Positions 51,866 through 60,912 of a DNA stretch of 64,000 nt are shown in pieces. The DNA is from Chromobacterium rhizoryzae (lineage in GTDB: Bacteria; Pseudomonadota; Gammaproteobacteria; Burkholderiales; Chromobacteriaceae), in contig NZ_CP066126.1 in assembly GCF_020544465.1 (NCBI RefSeq), forward strand, positions 4,216,001 through 4,280,000, given 5' to 3'. Each line of letters begins with the position of its first letter. The first letter of the stretch is position 1. A program made the position numbers and the translations under genes. The notes beneath the pieces were generated by a model, which saw nothing but the letters and a program-made list of their open reading frames with translations, did no database searches and was not told the DNA's origin.

Positions 51866-53275
51866 TCAGCTCAAACTGCGCTCGATAAAGGCTTTGACCT
51901 CGCCGGCGTCCGCCGGGAACACCGACACTTTTTGCGGCAAGTCCTCCAGGCCGTCGAAACCGGCCGGTCGCGGCGGATCGCGGTCCAGCGCTTCGCGTAT
52001 GGTGGCGGCGAACTTGGCCGGCAAGGCGGTTTCCAGGCAAACCACGGTTTCGCCGGGGCGGCGCAGCTCGCGCGCCACCTTGACGCCGTCGGCGGTATGG
52101 GTGTCCACCACCACGCCGTCTTCGCGGTCCAGCTGGCGAATGGTGGCCAACCGGTCCGCATGCGCGCTCTTACCGGAAGCGAATCCGAACACCTCGGCCG
52201 CGGCGGCCGTTTGCGCGGCGGACAGCGTGAAGCCGGTGCCGGCGTCCACCTGGCGCCACAGCGCTTTCAGCGCCTCGGGGTCCCGTCCCAGCAGATCGAA
52301 CACAAAGCGCTCGAAGTTGGACGCCTTGGAGATGTCCATCGACGGGCTGGAGGTGACATAGGTGTTGGCCGTGCCGCGCGGACGGTAGGCGCCGGAGCGG
52401 AAGAACTCGTCCAGCACGTCGTTCTCGTTGGTGGCCACCAGCAGGCGTTCTATCGGCAAGCCCATCTGCCGCGCGATGTGGCCGGCGCAGACATTGCCGA
52501 AGTTGCCGGACGGCACGCAGAAGCTGACCTTCTCCTCATTGCCGGCGGTGGCGTTGAAATAGCCCTTGAAGTAATACACCACCTGAGCCACCACTCGCGC
52601 CCAGTTGATGGAGTTGACGGTGCCGATCTTGTGACGCGCCTTGAAAGCATGGTCGTTCTGCACCGCCTTCACGATGTCCTGGCAGTCGTCGAACATGCCC
52701 TTGATCGCGATATTGTGGATGTTGGCGTCCTGCAGGCTGTACATTTGCGCGCGCTGGAACGGGCTCATCAACCCGTCCGGGCTCAGCATGAATACCTGGA
52801 TGCCCGCCTTGCCGCGCATCGCGTACTCGGCGGCGCTGCCGGTGTCGCCCGAGGTGGCGCCCAGGATGTTCAGGCGCTCGCCCTTCCTGGCCAGCACGTA
52901 TTCGAACAGATTGCCCAGCAGCTGCATCGCCATGTCCTTGAAGGCCAACGTCGGGCCGTTGGACAGTTCCAGGACGGCCAGGCCGTCGTGCAGCCGCTTG
53001 AGCGGCGTGATCGCCTCGCTGCCGAAAGCCGCGCGGGTATAGGTGCGCTCGACGATGGATTTGAGATCGTCTTCCGGGATGTCGGTGGCGAACAAGCGAA
53101 TGATTTCAAAAGCCAATTCGGCGTAGGACAGGCCGCGCCAGGCGTCCAGCTGCTCGCGGCCGATCTGCGGATAGCTTTCCGGCAACACCAGGCCGCCGTC
53201 GGGCGCCAGGCCCATCAGCAGGATGTCGCTGAACGATTGCGGGGCCATGCCGCCGCGGGTGCTGATATAACGCAT
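51866..53275 (-). CDS. thrC: Threonine synthase
   Basis: The 469-aa PLP enzyme converts phosphohomoserine to threonine. It has the N-terminus MRYISTRGGMAPQSFSDILL, the PLP lysine in GPTLAFKDMAMQLLG, GATSGDTGSAAEYAM and SFCVPSGNFGNVCAGHIA. It is the long (fungal/gamma-type) class. The start overlaps the stop of the small secreted-protein gene (TGATG), in the order hom-orf-thrC. Confidence 0.96.
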   Translation of the reverse strand: MRYISTRGGMAPQSFSDILLMGLAPDGGLVLPESYPQIGREQLDAWRGLSYAELAFEIIRLFATDIPEDDLKSIVERTYTRAAFGSEAITPLKRLHDGLAVLELSNGPTLAFKDMAMQLLGNLFEYVLARKGERLNILGATSGDTGSAAEYAMRGKAGIQVFMLSPDGLMSPFQRAQMYSLQDANIHNIAIKGMFDDCQDIVKAVQNDHAFKARHKIGTVNSINWARVVAQVVYYFKGYFNATAGNEEKVSFCVPSGNFGNVCAGHIARQMGLPIERLLVATNENDVLDEFFRSGAYRPRGTANTYVTSSPSMDISKASNFERFVFDLLGRDPEALKALWRQVDAGTGFTLSAAQTAAAAEVFGFASGKSAHADRLATIRQLDREDGVVVDTHTADGVKVARELRRPGETVVCLETALPAKFAATIREALDRDPPRPAGFDGLEDLPQKVSVFPADAGEVKAFIERSLS

Positions 53276-53607
53276 CAGGGGGTTTCCAGATATTGGGCGC
53301 AGGCGGCGGAGGCGTCCTTCATCCGCTGTTTGCCGCGCGGGTCGTCTTTCTTGATCTGGCCGGTCAGCACGCCCATCACCTCTTCCGAGGAGAAGCGGCC
53401 GGCCAGATGCTGGCTGGCGCATTGGCAGTATTTCTGCACTTGCTCCGAAGAGCGCTGGCCGACGCCGTCCGAGGCCGGCGTGCGCTTGACGCAGCCTCGC
53501 ATCAAAAAGCCCTGCAACAGGCTGTGCTGACCGGGGGACAAGGGCGTCGCCCCGGCGCTCGCCAGGATCAGACCGGCGCCGAGGCCGGTCAGCCAGCGTT
53601 TAATCAT
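53275..53607 (-). CDS. Small secreted protein between hom and thrC
   Basis: The 110-aa protein has a clear signal peptide (WLTGLGAGLILASAGATP) and a mature part with four cysteines (GCVKRT, YCQCAS, ACAQY) suited to two disulfides. A helical middle reads SSEEVMGVLTGQI. The family is not recognised. It overlaps hom by 8 bp and thrC by 1 bp, so it is co-translated with threonine genes, although its periplasmic location makes a direct pathway role unlikely. Confidence 0.75.
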   Translation of the reverse strand: MIKRWLTGLGAGLILASAGATPLSPGQHSLLQGFLMRGCVKRTPASDGVGQRSSEQVQKYCQCASQHLAGRFSSEEVMGVLTGQIKKDDPRGKQRMKDASAACAQYLETP

Positions 53608-54910
53608 TCAGCTCTTCCATGCGCAGGCGCACCACCTTGCCGGTAATGCTTTCCAGCGCCTCGATGCCGGTGATGGCGCGGTCTATCGCCTGTTCCTGAA
53701 CGCGATGGGTCAGGATCACCACCTCGGCGGTGCCGTCGGACACCGAGCCTTTCTGGATCACCGCCTCGATCGAGATGCCGTTCTCCGCCAGCAAGCGGGT
53801 GATGTTGGCCAGCACGCCGGCGCGGTCGGCGGCGCCGATGCGCAGATAGTAGGAGCTGACCACGTCGGAGATCGGCAGGATGGGCAGGTTCTGCAGCTGG
53901 TCCGGCTGGAAAGCCAGATGCGGCACGCGGTGCTCCGGGTCCGCCGTCAGCAAGCGAGTCACGTCGACGATGTCGGCCACCACCGCGGAGGCGGTGGGCA
54001 GCGCGCCGGCGCCGGCGCCGTAGTACAAGGTCGGCCCCACCGCGTCGCCCTTGGCCAGCACCGCGTTCATCACGCCGTTGACGTTGGCGATCAGCTGGCG
54101 CGCCGGGATCAGCGTCGGGTGCACGCGCAACTCGACGCCGGCGGCGGTGCGCCGGGTCAGGCCCAGCAACTTGACGCGGTAGCCCAGCTCCTCGGCGTAC
54201 TTGATGTCGCGCCCTTCCAGCTTGCTGATGCCTTCCAGGTAACAGCGGTCGAACTGCATCGGGATGCCGAAGGCCAGCGCCGCCATGATGGTGAGCTTGT
54301 GGCCGGCGTCATGGCCTTCGATGTCGAAAGTGGGATCGGCTTCGGCGTAACCCAGCTGCTGCGCCTCGGCCAGCACTTCGGCGAAGCTCGCGCCCTTGTC
54401 GCGCATCTCGGTCAGGATGAAGTTGGAGGTGCCGTTGATGATGCCGGCTATCCACTCGATGCGGTTGGCGGACAGGCCTTCGCGCAGCGCCTTGATGATG
54501 GGGATGCCGCCGGCCACCGCGGCCTCGAAGGCCACCATCACGCCCTGTTCTTGGGCGCGGGCGAAGATTTCGGTGCCGTGCAGCGCCAGCAGTTTCTTGT
54601 TGGCGGTGACCACGTGTTTGCCGTTGGCGATGGCCTTGAGCACCAGTTCCTTGGCCACGGTGTCGCCGCCTATCAGTTCCACCACGATGTCGACGTCGGG
54701 GTTATTCACCACCTGCATCGCGTCGGCCACCACGTCCACGTCCGGACCCAGCAGCGATTGCGCGCGCGCCTGATTGCGGTTGGCCGCCTGCAGCAGGCGG
54801 ATTTGACGGCCGGCGCGGCGGCTGATTTCCTCGGCGTTGCGTTTGAGAACGGTGGCGGTGCCGCCACCGACAGTCCCCACGCCCAATAGGCCGATATTGA
54901 TCGGTTTCAT
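53600..54910 (-). CDS. hom: Homoserine dehydrogenase
   Basis: The 436-aa enzyme reduces aspartate semialdehyde to homoserine. It has the NAD(P) site INIGLLGVGTVGGGTATVL, the catalytic-domain segments NGTSNFILTEM and EGISKLEGRDIKYAEELG, and a C-terminal ACT domain (YYLRIGAADRAGVLANITRL) that suggests threonine feedback. It heads the hom-orf-thrC operon; lysC at 17.4 kb supplies the upstream step. Confidence 0.96.
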   Translation of the reverse strand: MKPINIGLLGVGTVGGGTATVLKRNAEEISRRAGRQIRLLQAANRNQARAQSLLGPDVDVVADAMQVVNNPDVDIVVELIGGDTVAKELVLKAIANGKHVVTANKKLLALHGTEIFARAQEQGVMVAFEAAVAGGIPIIKALREGLSANRIEWIAGIINGTSNFILTEMRDKGASFAEVLAEAQQLGYAEADPTFDIEGHDAGHKLTIMAALAFGIPMQFDRCYLEGISKLEGRDIKYAEELGYRVKLLGLTRRTAAGVELRVHPTLIPARQLIANVNGVMNAVLAKGDAVGPTLYYGAGAGALPTASAVVADIVDVTRLLTADPEHRVPHLAFQPDQLQNLPILPISDVVSSYYLRIGAADRAGVLANITRLLAENGISIEAVIQKGSVSDGTAEVVILTHRVQEQAIDRAITGIEALESITGKVVRLRMEELND

Positions 54911-55052
54911 TCTTGCTCCCTGTCTCTAGTATTCTGTCCCTGCCCGCGGCGGCCAGGCGCAAGATCCTTGCGCGCGGCCCGCGCCGGCGGCCGGCCCTGA
55001 TCAAGAGCCGCGCCGCCAGGCCGCTGCTGGCGCAGCGGGCGCGTGTCCCAAG

Positions 55053-55090
55053 TTTTCCTTGGCAGCGGACGGTATCCGCTGTCAAGGAAA
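55053..55090. repeat. Long inverted repeat between hom and alaA
   Basis: TTTTCCTTG-g-CAGCGGA pairs with TCCGCTG-t-CAAGGAAA around a 5-nt loop, giving about 15 paired bases with one opposed mismatch. It has no T-tract, so it is more likely a structural or REP-like element, or an attenuation hairpin upstream of hom, than a terminator. Confidence 0.5.
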
Positions 55091-55101
55091 GCCTGATGGC
55101 C

Positions 55102-55122
55102 AAACGGGGGCCGCAGCCCCCG
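55102..55122 (-). terminator. Terminator-like hairpin after alaA
   Basis: CGGGGGC and GCCCCCG form a 7-bp stem with a 4-nt loop, 26 bp past the alaA stop on the reverse strand, followed only by TTT. Confidence 0.5.
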
Positions 55123-55147
55123 TCCGCCGGCTCAAGCCACCATGATT

Positions 55148-56380
55148 TCAGGCTTCGCCGCCGTGGCGCTTGCGATAGTTTTCCAGGAAGCGCGCGATGC
55201 GGCCGATGGCCTCCACCAAATCGTCTGAGTTGGGAAGGAATACCACGCGGAAGTGATCGGGCGCAATCCAGTTAAACCCTGAACCCTGCACCAGCAGCAC
55301 CTTTTCCTCCTGCAGCAGTTCCAGGATGAACTGCTGATCGTCGCCGACCGGGTAGATCTTGGGATCCAGCTTGGGGAACAGGTAGAGCGCGCCCTGCGGC
55401 TTGACGCAGCTGACGCCGGGAATGTCGGTCAGCAGTTTGTGCGCCAGGTCGCGCTGGCGCGCGAGGCGGCCGCCCGGCGCCACCAGATCGTCAATGCTCT
55501 GGTAGCCGCCCAAGGCGGTCTGGATCGCGAACTGCGCCGGCACGTTGGCGCACAAGCGCATCGAGGCCAGCATGTTCAGGCCTTCGATATAGTCCTTGGC
55601 GTGTTTCTTCTCGCCGGACAGAATCATCCAGCCGGCGCGGTAGCCGCATGCGCGGTAATTCTTGGACAGGCCGTTGAAGGTGACCACGAACAGATCCGGC
55701 GCCAAGGAAGCGATGGAGGTGTGCTTGACCTCGTCGTACAGCACTTTGTCGTAGATTTCGTCGGCGTAGATGATCAGCTGGTGCTGGCGCGCCACTTCCA
55801 CGATCTGCTTGAGCAGCGCCGGCGGGTAGACCGCGCCGGTGGGATTGTTGGGGTTGATCACCACGATGGCGCGGGTGGCCGGCGTGATCTTGGCGCGGAT
55901 GTCGTCGATGCTGGGGAACCAGCCCTGCTCTTCGTCGCACAGATAATGCACCGCCTTGCCGCCGGCCAGGCTGACGCCGGCGGTCCACAGCGGGTAATCC
56001 GGCGCCGGCACCAGCACTTCGTCGCCGTTGTCCAGCAGCGCCTGCATCGACATCACGATCAGCTCGGACACGCCGTTGCCGACGATGATGTCGTCCATGC
56101 CCACATTGGGCAGCTGCTTTTGCTGGGCGTAATGCATGATCGCCTTGCGCGCGGCGAACAGGCCCTTGGAATCGGAATAGCCGGAGGCGGACGGCAGGTT
56201 GACGATCACGTCCTCGATGATTTCGTCCGGCGCGAAGAAGCCGAACGGCGCCGGGTTGCCGATGTTCAGCTTGATGATGCGATGGCCTTCGTCTTCCATC
56301 TTCTTGGCGTGCTCAAGCACCGGACCGCGGATGTCGTAACAAACGTTGGCGAGTTTTTGCGATTTATGGACTGGCTGCAT
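55148..56380 (-). CDS. alaA: Alanine-synthesising aminotransferase (AlaA type)
   Basis: The 410-aa class I PLP aminotransferase matches AlaA: KSQKLANVCYDIRGPVLEHA, LNIGNPAPFGF, the Asn-Pro motif in VVINPNNPTGAVYPP, and the PLP lysine in FNGLSKNYRACGYRAGW. It makes alanine from pyruvate and glutamate. The start at 56380 matches the family; an ATG at 56458 with AGAGAT upstream would add a 26-residue basic extension. Confidence 0.92.
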   Translation of the reverse strand: MQPVHKSQKLANVCYDIRGPVLEHAKKMEDEGHRIIKLNIGNPAPFGFFAPDEIIEDVIVNLPSASGYSDSKGLFAARKAIMHYAQQKQLPNVGMDDIIVGNGVSELIVMSMQALLDNGDEVLVPAPDYPLWTAGVSLAGGKAVHYLCDEEQGWFPSIDDIRAKITPATRAIVVINPNNPTGAVYPPALLKQIVEVARQHQLIIYADEIYDKVLYDEVKHTSIASLAPDLFVVTFNGLSKNYRACGYRAGWMILSGEKKHAKDYIEGLNMLASMRLCANVPAQFAIQTALGGYQSIDDLVAPGGRLARQRDLAHKLLTDIPGVSCVKPQGALYLFPKLDPKIYPVGDDQQFILELLQEEKVLLVQGSGFNWIAPDHFRVVFLPNSDDLVEAIGRIARFLENYRKRHGGEA

Positions 56381-56627
56381 GACGACAATGGTTTCCGTGG
56401 CTTGCCGCCCGCCGGAGACGGCGGTCTTGCCCTGGCGGCGCGGTTTGTGTTCTTTCATCTGATCTCTTTGGATGTCCCCGCTGAAGCGATGACCACGTTG
56501 ACGTTGTGGCGGCAATCAGCGGCGGGGTCGAGTTATAATCCTATCCCAATCTCTGATGCACTGCAGCAGGTATTCGCGCCCGGAAAGGGCCGTCCGCCGC
56601 AGCGCTCGCAATCGGGAATCCGCTCAC

Positions 56628-56996
56628 ATGAAAATGCAGCAATCGCTGGGGCAAGGCCGCAACTTGTTCACCGGCTATGGCGACGGCCATGTTCTAATCA
56701 ACGCCCAGCGCCACGAGGGCAATCTGATCGTCACCGCGGACAGCGTGGCGCCCTGGCCGGTGGACGCTTTCGAGGATTTGCAGGAAAGCCATTTCAGCGC
56801 GCTGCTGGCGCTGCAGCCGGAAGTGGTGCTCTTCGGCACCGGCAAAAGCCTGCGCTTTTGCCATCCGCGCCTGTCCGCCGCGCTGGCCAACGCCGGCATA
56901 GGCGTGGAGACCATGGACACTCAGGCCGCCTGTCGCACCTTCAACATCCTGCTGGCGGAAGACCGCCGCGTCGTCGCCGCGTTGCTGGCGATCTGA
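56628..56996 (+). CDS. Mth938-domain protein
   Basis: The 122-aa single-domain protein belongs to the Mth938/DUF498 family (NLFTGYGDGHVLINAQRHEG; PEVVLFGTGKSLRFCHP; GIGVETMDTQAACRTFNIL). A human relative, NDUFAF3, aids complex I assembly; bacterial roles are unknown. It is divergent from alaA and its stop nearly touches the convergent transporter gene. Confidence 0.9.
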   Translation: MKMQQSLGQGRNLFTGYGDGHVLINAQRHEGNLIVTADSVAPWPVDAFEDLQESHFSALLALQPEVVLFGTGKSLRFCHPRLSAALANAGIGVETMDTQAACRTFNILLAEDRRVVAALLAI

Positions 56997-56997
56997 C

Positions 56998-58320
56998 TCA
57001 GACGGCGGCCGGCCGCGCCGCCTGCGGGCACATCCACACCAGCCAGGCCGCCAGCAAGGCCGGCGTCGCCGCCAGCATGAACAGGCTGGCCAGGCTCCAG
57101 TCCTGGCGCAGCAGCTCGCCGCCCAGCCACGGTCCCAACACCGAGCCCACCCGGCCCACGCCCAGACTCCAGCCCACCCCGGTGGCGCGCAAGGAGGTGG
57201 GATAGGCGTTGGCCGCCAGGGCGTTGATCGCCGGCTGGCCGCCCACCACGCAAAAACCGGCGGCGAACAATAAGCCGAACAAGCCGGCCTGCTGCGCCCC
57301 CCACTGCCCCAGCATGGCCACGGCGGCGGCGGCCAGCGCGAAACTGGGCAGCATCACCCGCAAGAAACCCAGTCTGTCTATCCAGACCCCCAACAGCAAG
57401 GTGCCTGCCACGCCGCCCAGTTGCAGCGCGGCGCCGGCGAGGATGGCGTTTTGCGTGTTCAGGCCGGCGTCCCGCGCCAAGGCAGGCATCCAGTTGGACA
57501 GGAAATAGAGCAAGAGCAGGTTCAGAAAGCTGAGCGCCCACAAGGTCAGCGTCAATCGCGCGCGGCCGGCCCGAAACAAATGCGGCAACGACGCCGCGGC
57601 GACGGGTTCGCGCAGCGCCAAGCTGGACGCCGCCGCCCCGCTCATCGCCGGGTCCAGACGACGCAGCCAGGCCAGCGCCTGTTCCCGCCTTTGCCGCGAC
57701 AACAGAAACTGCAGCGACTCCGGCAATTGCCGCCACATCCACAGCGCCAGCAGCAGCGGCGCGACGCCGCCGGCCAGGAACACCGCGCGCCAGCCGTGCG
57801 CGGGCACCAGCCAGGCCGCCAACAAGCCGCCCAGCAGCGCGCCGACGGTAAAGCCGCAGGAAATCAGCATCATCATGCTGACTCTGCGCCGGCTCGGGCT
57901 GTACTCGCCGGCCAGCGCCATCGCGTTCGGCATGATGCCTCCCAAGCCCAGGCCGGTCAGGAAGCGCAGCCACAGCAGCTGCTCCAGCGTGGCGGCGAAG
58001 CCGGTGGCCAACATGCCCAGGCCGAACCACACGGTGCACAGCAGCAGCAAGGCGCGGCGGCCGAAGCGATCCGCCAGCGGGCTGAACAGCAAGGCGCCCA
58101 GCAGCAGACCCAGCAAGCCGGCGCTGAACACCGGCCCCAAGGCCGGCTTGGCCAAGCCCCAGTCCGCCAATAGCGCCGGCGCGACGTAGGCCATGGCCTG
58201 CACGTCGAATCCGTCCAGAATCATCAGCAAGCCGCAGATCAATAGCAGCCGGCGCTGAAACCCGCCCAGCGGCCGTTGATCCAGCCAGGCGTCTATCTCC
58301 AGGCGAGAAGCTTGCGTCAT
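56998..58320 (-). CDS. MFS transporter, aromatic acid:H+ symporter type
   Basis: The 440-aa protein has 12 membrane segments. The AAHS-family signatures are DGFDVQAMAYVAPALLADWG in helix 1, SPLADRFGRRALLL between helices 2 and 3, and GIMPNAMALAGEYSPSRRR in the fourth. It probably takes up a hydroxybenzoate-type acid. Three in-frame ATGs stand together; MTQASRLEID was chosen because GGGG precedes it. No aromatic degradation genes are adjacent. Confidence 0.9.
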   Translation of the reverse strand: MTQASRLEIDAWLDQRPLGGFQRRLLLICGLLMILDGFDVQAMAYVAPALLADWGLAKPALGPVFSAGLLGLLLGALLFSPLADRFGRRALLLLCTVWFGLGMLATGFAATLEQLLWLRFLTGLGLGGIMPNAMALAGEYSPSRRRVSMMMLISCGFTVGALLGGLLAAWLVPAHGWRAVFLAGGVAPLLLALWMWRQLPESLQFLLSRQRREQALAWLRRLDPAMSGAAASSLALREPVAAASLPHLFRAGRARLTLTLWALSFLNLLLLYFLSNWMPALARDAGLNTQNAILAGAALQLGGVAGTLLLGVWIDRLGFLRVMLPSFALAAAAVAMLGQWGAQQAGLFGLLFAAGFCVVGGQPAINALAANAYPTSLRATGVGWSLGVGRVGSVLGPWLGGELLRQDWSLASLFMLAATPALLAAWLVWMCPQAARPAAV

Positions 58321-58390
58321 CCCCATCCCCATTTATGCAAATGGCAATAAAGATGTTCGCAAACCGCCGCCCGGTCAAGCCGCGCCAACG

Positions 58391-58415
58391 AAAAGCCCAC
58401 CTCGAAGGTGGGCTT
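58391..58415 (-). terminator. Terminator of ndh
   Basis: AAGCCCACCT and AGGTGGGCTT pair around a TCGA-type loop, followed by TTTT on the reverse strand, 20 bp past the ndh stop. Confidence 0.85.
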
Positions 58416-58434
58416 GGCATTGGATGGGAGCGGC

Positions 58435-59751
58435 TCAGTGCAGCTTCAAGGACGGCCGCGCGGCGCGGCGCAGCTTGTCGCCGACGTAGAGCAGAGTGGC
58501 CAGCACCCAGCCATGCACCGCCGCCTGATGCATGCGGTACAGCGAGCTGTAGATCAGTTTGGCGCCGAGGCCTTCCACATAGTAATCGCGCTTGGGGCCG
58601 ACCACCGCCGCCAGGCTGCCCACCGCGCTGTGCTTGCCCAGCGACACCAGCATGCCCTGCGGTTTGAAGACGAAGGGCTTGCCCTGGCGACCGGCCACGC
58701 GCCGGCTCAATTCATCCGCCAGATAACGCGCCTGCTGGTGCGCCACCTGGGCGGTGGCCGGCAGATTGCGGCCGCTGTCGCCGTCCGGCGCCTCGGCGCA
58801 ATCGCCCAAGGCGTAGACGCAGGCGGCGCCCTGGCAACGCAGCCACTTATCCACCTGTAGTTGATTGATGCGGTTGGTCTGCAAGCCGGCGAGGCCGGCC
58901 AGCCAGGTCGGCGCCTTGACGCCGGCGGCCCAGACGGTGATGTCGGCCGCCACCTTGTCGCCGCCCTGCAATTCCACGCCGTCGGCGCGCACCGCCGCCA
59001 CCCGGCTGCCGGTCAGCACCTTGATGTTGCGCGCGGCCAATTGCTCCTGGGCGTAAGCGGACAAGGACGGCGGCGCGGCGGCGAGGATGCGGTCCGCGCC
59101 TTCGATCACGCTGATTTCCACGCGCTCCGGCTGCAGGCGCGCGCCGTAATGATGCAGTTCGCACAGGGTGTGGTTCAACTCCGCCGCCAGTTCCACCCCT
59201 GTGGCGCCGCCGCCGACGATGGCGATGCCCAGCTTGGACAGCGGTTGCTGGCCGCTGCTGCAGCGGAAGGCCAGTTCCAGCACCCGGTGACGCAGCTTCT
59301 CCGCGTCGTCCGGGGTGTTCAGGAACATCGCGTGCTCGCCGACGCCGGGCGTGCCGAAGTCGTTCGCTTCCGCGCCCACCGCCAGCACCAGCCAGTCGTA
59401 GGGCACCTCGCGCGGCGGGCTCAGCTGCTCCCCGCCGGCGTCGCGCACTTCGGCGAGCTGAATGCAGCGCCGCTCGGTGTCCAGCGACTGCATATAGCCG
59501 AATTCGAACTCGTAGCCGTTGCGATAGCCATGGGCGAAGTAATTGACCTCATCCTCGCCGGTGTTGAGCGCGCCGGTGGCCACCTCGTGCAGCAGCGGTT
59601 TCCAGATATGGGTGGGCGAACCGTCGACCAGCACGACGCGGGCCTTGTGTTGCGCGCCCAAGCTGCGTCCCAGACGAGTGGCCAGTTCCAGGCCGCCGGC
59701 GCCGCCGCCGACGACGACGATGCTGGGCAATGCGGAATTGCGACTTAACAT
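58435..59751 (-). CDS. ndh: Type II NADH:quinone dehydrogenase
   Basis: The 438-aa flavoprotein oxidises NADH and reduces quinone without pumping protons. It has an FAD site (IVVVGGGAGGLELATRLG), AVGAEANDFGTPGV, an NADH site (GIAIVGGGATGVELAAEL), and ALGDCAEAPDG. The C-terminal part (about 375-438) contains the amphipathic membrane-anchoring region. A 15-bp inverted repeat lies just upstream of the ribosome site AAGGAT. Confidence 0.93.
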   Translation of the reverse strand: MLSRNSALPSIVVVGGGAGGLELATRLGRSLGAQHKARVVLVDGSPTHIWKPLLHEVATGALNTGEDEVNYFAHGYRNGYEFEFGYMQSLDTERRCIQLAEVRDAGGEQLSPPREVPYDWLVLAVGAEANDFGTPGVGEHAMFLNTPDDAEKLRHRVLELAFRCSSGQQPLSKLGIAIVGGGATGVELAAELNHTLCELHHYGARLQPERVEISVIEGADRILAAAPPSLSAYAQEQLAARNIKVLTGSRVAAVRADGVELQGGDKVAADITVWAAGVKAPTWLAGLAGLQTNRINQLQVDKWLRCQGAACVYALGDCAEAPDGDSGRNLPATAQVAHQQARYLADELSRRVAGRQGKPFVFKPQGMLVSLGKHSAVGSLAAVVGPKRDYYVEGLGAKLIYSSLYRMHQAAVHGWVLATLLYVGDKLRRAARPSLKLH

Positions 59752-59774
59752 GACAGATCCTTACAAGGTAGAAA

Positions 59775-59816
59775 TCACTAAACAAGCGTTCTGGCGGCAG
59801 CACGCTTGTTTAGTGA
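59775..59816. repeat. 15-bp perfect inverted repeat upstream of ndh
   Basis: TCACTAAACAAGCGT and ACGCTTGTTTAGTGA are exact complements separated by 12 bp. The site ends 24 bp before the ndh start. It could be a regulator's operator or a strong hairpin in the 5' leader. Confidence 0.7.
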
Positions 59817-60041
59817 GTTCTTGCTTCAGATCAAAACGGAAGTATGCACAGACTGGCAGGGCAAGCCAATCTTTCCGTGCCACAAAATGCCGAAGACATT
59901 GTAAAAAGCGGCCTCCGGGCAAGGCGCCGCCACGCTGTGGACGGTACAAGGGGGAAGATCAGGGCGAGGCGCGGCCGGCAAGAATGGCCGCGCAAGAGGA
60001 GAGGAACGGCGGCGCTGTCAGGCCGCGCGCTGACTGCCGAC

Positions 60042-60716
60042 TTAGAATGGCGCTTTGGCGTCGAAGCTCATCTCTTCGCGAGTGATGGGGTGGCGCAGCG
60101 TCAGGCGATCCGCGTGCAGCAGCAGGCGATCGGCCTTGGCCAGCACCGCTTCCGGCGCGTAGATGTCGTCGCCCAGGATGGGGTGGCCCAGATGCAGCAT
60201 ATGCATGCGCAGCTGATGGGCGCGGCCGGTCAAGGGCTCCAGCTCCACCCGGCTGGTCTGGCGCAAACCGTCGCGCAGCACCACACGGAAATGGGTGATC
60301 GCCTGCTTGCCGTGTTCGAAATCCACCTTCTGACGCGGACGGTTCGGCCAATCTATGATCAGCGGCAGATCCACGGTGCCGCTGTTCTGTTCCACGATGC
60401 CGTCCACCACCGCCACATAGCGCTTGTCCACCTTGCGGTCCATGAAGGCGATGGACAGTTCTCGCTGCATGCTGGCGCCGCGTCCCATCACCACCAGGCC
60501 GGACGTCGCCATATCCAGCCGATGCACGGTCAGCGCGTCCGGATAGACCCGCTGCGCGCGGCTGATCAAGCAGTCCGCCTTGTCTTCGCCGCGCCCCGGC
60601 ACCGACAGCAAACCGGAAGGCTTGTTCAGCACCAGCAAGGCCTCGTCGGCGTAAATCACGTCTAGGCCGGCGTCCGGCGGCGGATTGTAATGTTCCAGAT
60701 TATGGCGAATGGTCAT
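60042..60716 (-). CDS. rluA: Pseudouridine synthase RluA family
   Basis: The 224-aa enzyme has the RluA catalytic motif HRLDMATSGLVV with its Asp, LLVLNKPSGLLSVPGRG at the start and LTGRAHQLRMHML near the end. It lacks an S4 domain, which fits RluA (modifying 23S rRNA U746 and tRNA U32) rather than RluC or RluD. The length matches the family. Confidence 0.9.
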   Translation of the reverse strand: MTIRHNLEHYNPPPDAGLDVIYADEALLVLNKPSGLLSVPGRGEDKADCLISRAQRVYPDALTVHRLDMATSGLVVMGRGASMQRELSIAFMDRKVDKRYVAVVDGIVEQNSGTVDLPLIIDWPNRPRQKVDFEHGKQAITHFRVVLRDGLRQTSRVELEPLTGRAHQLRMHMLHLGHPILGDDIYAPEAVLAKADRLLLHADRLTLRHPITREEMSFDAKAPF

Positions 60717-60912
60717 GAGAGCAATGGACAGGAAGGCGGAAAAAGTCGGCGATTATCTGCGCTAAACGCTGTTGCGACAAGCTGTTGCCATGATTTTTCG
60801 CCAGCGCTGTCTCTTGAAATACACAGCCGGCGGCAGCATTCTCAAAATTATCGGGACCGGCGGCGACAAGCGACGCAGGTCTTCCCAGCATAGTCTGAAA
60901 AGGAATCACCGC

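Noticed and set aside
55053..55090. Rho-independent terminator of alaA at the long inverted repeat
   Set aside because: There is no T-tract on the reverse strand; the nearer GC hairpin at 55102-55122 is a better, though weak, candidate.
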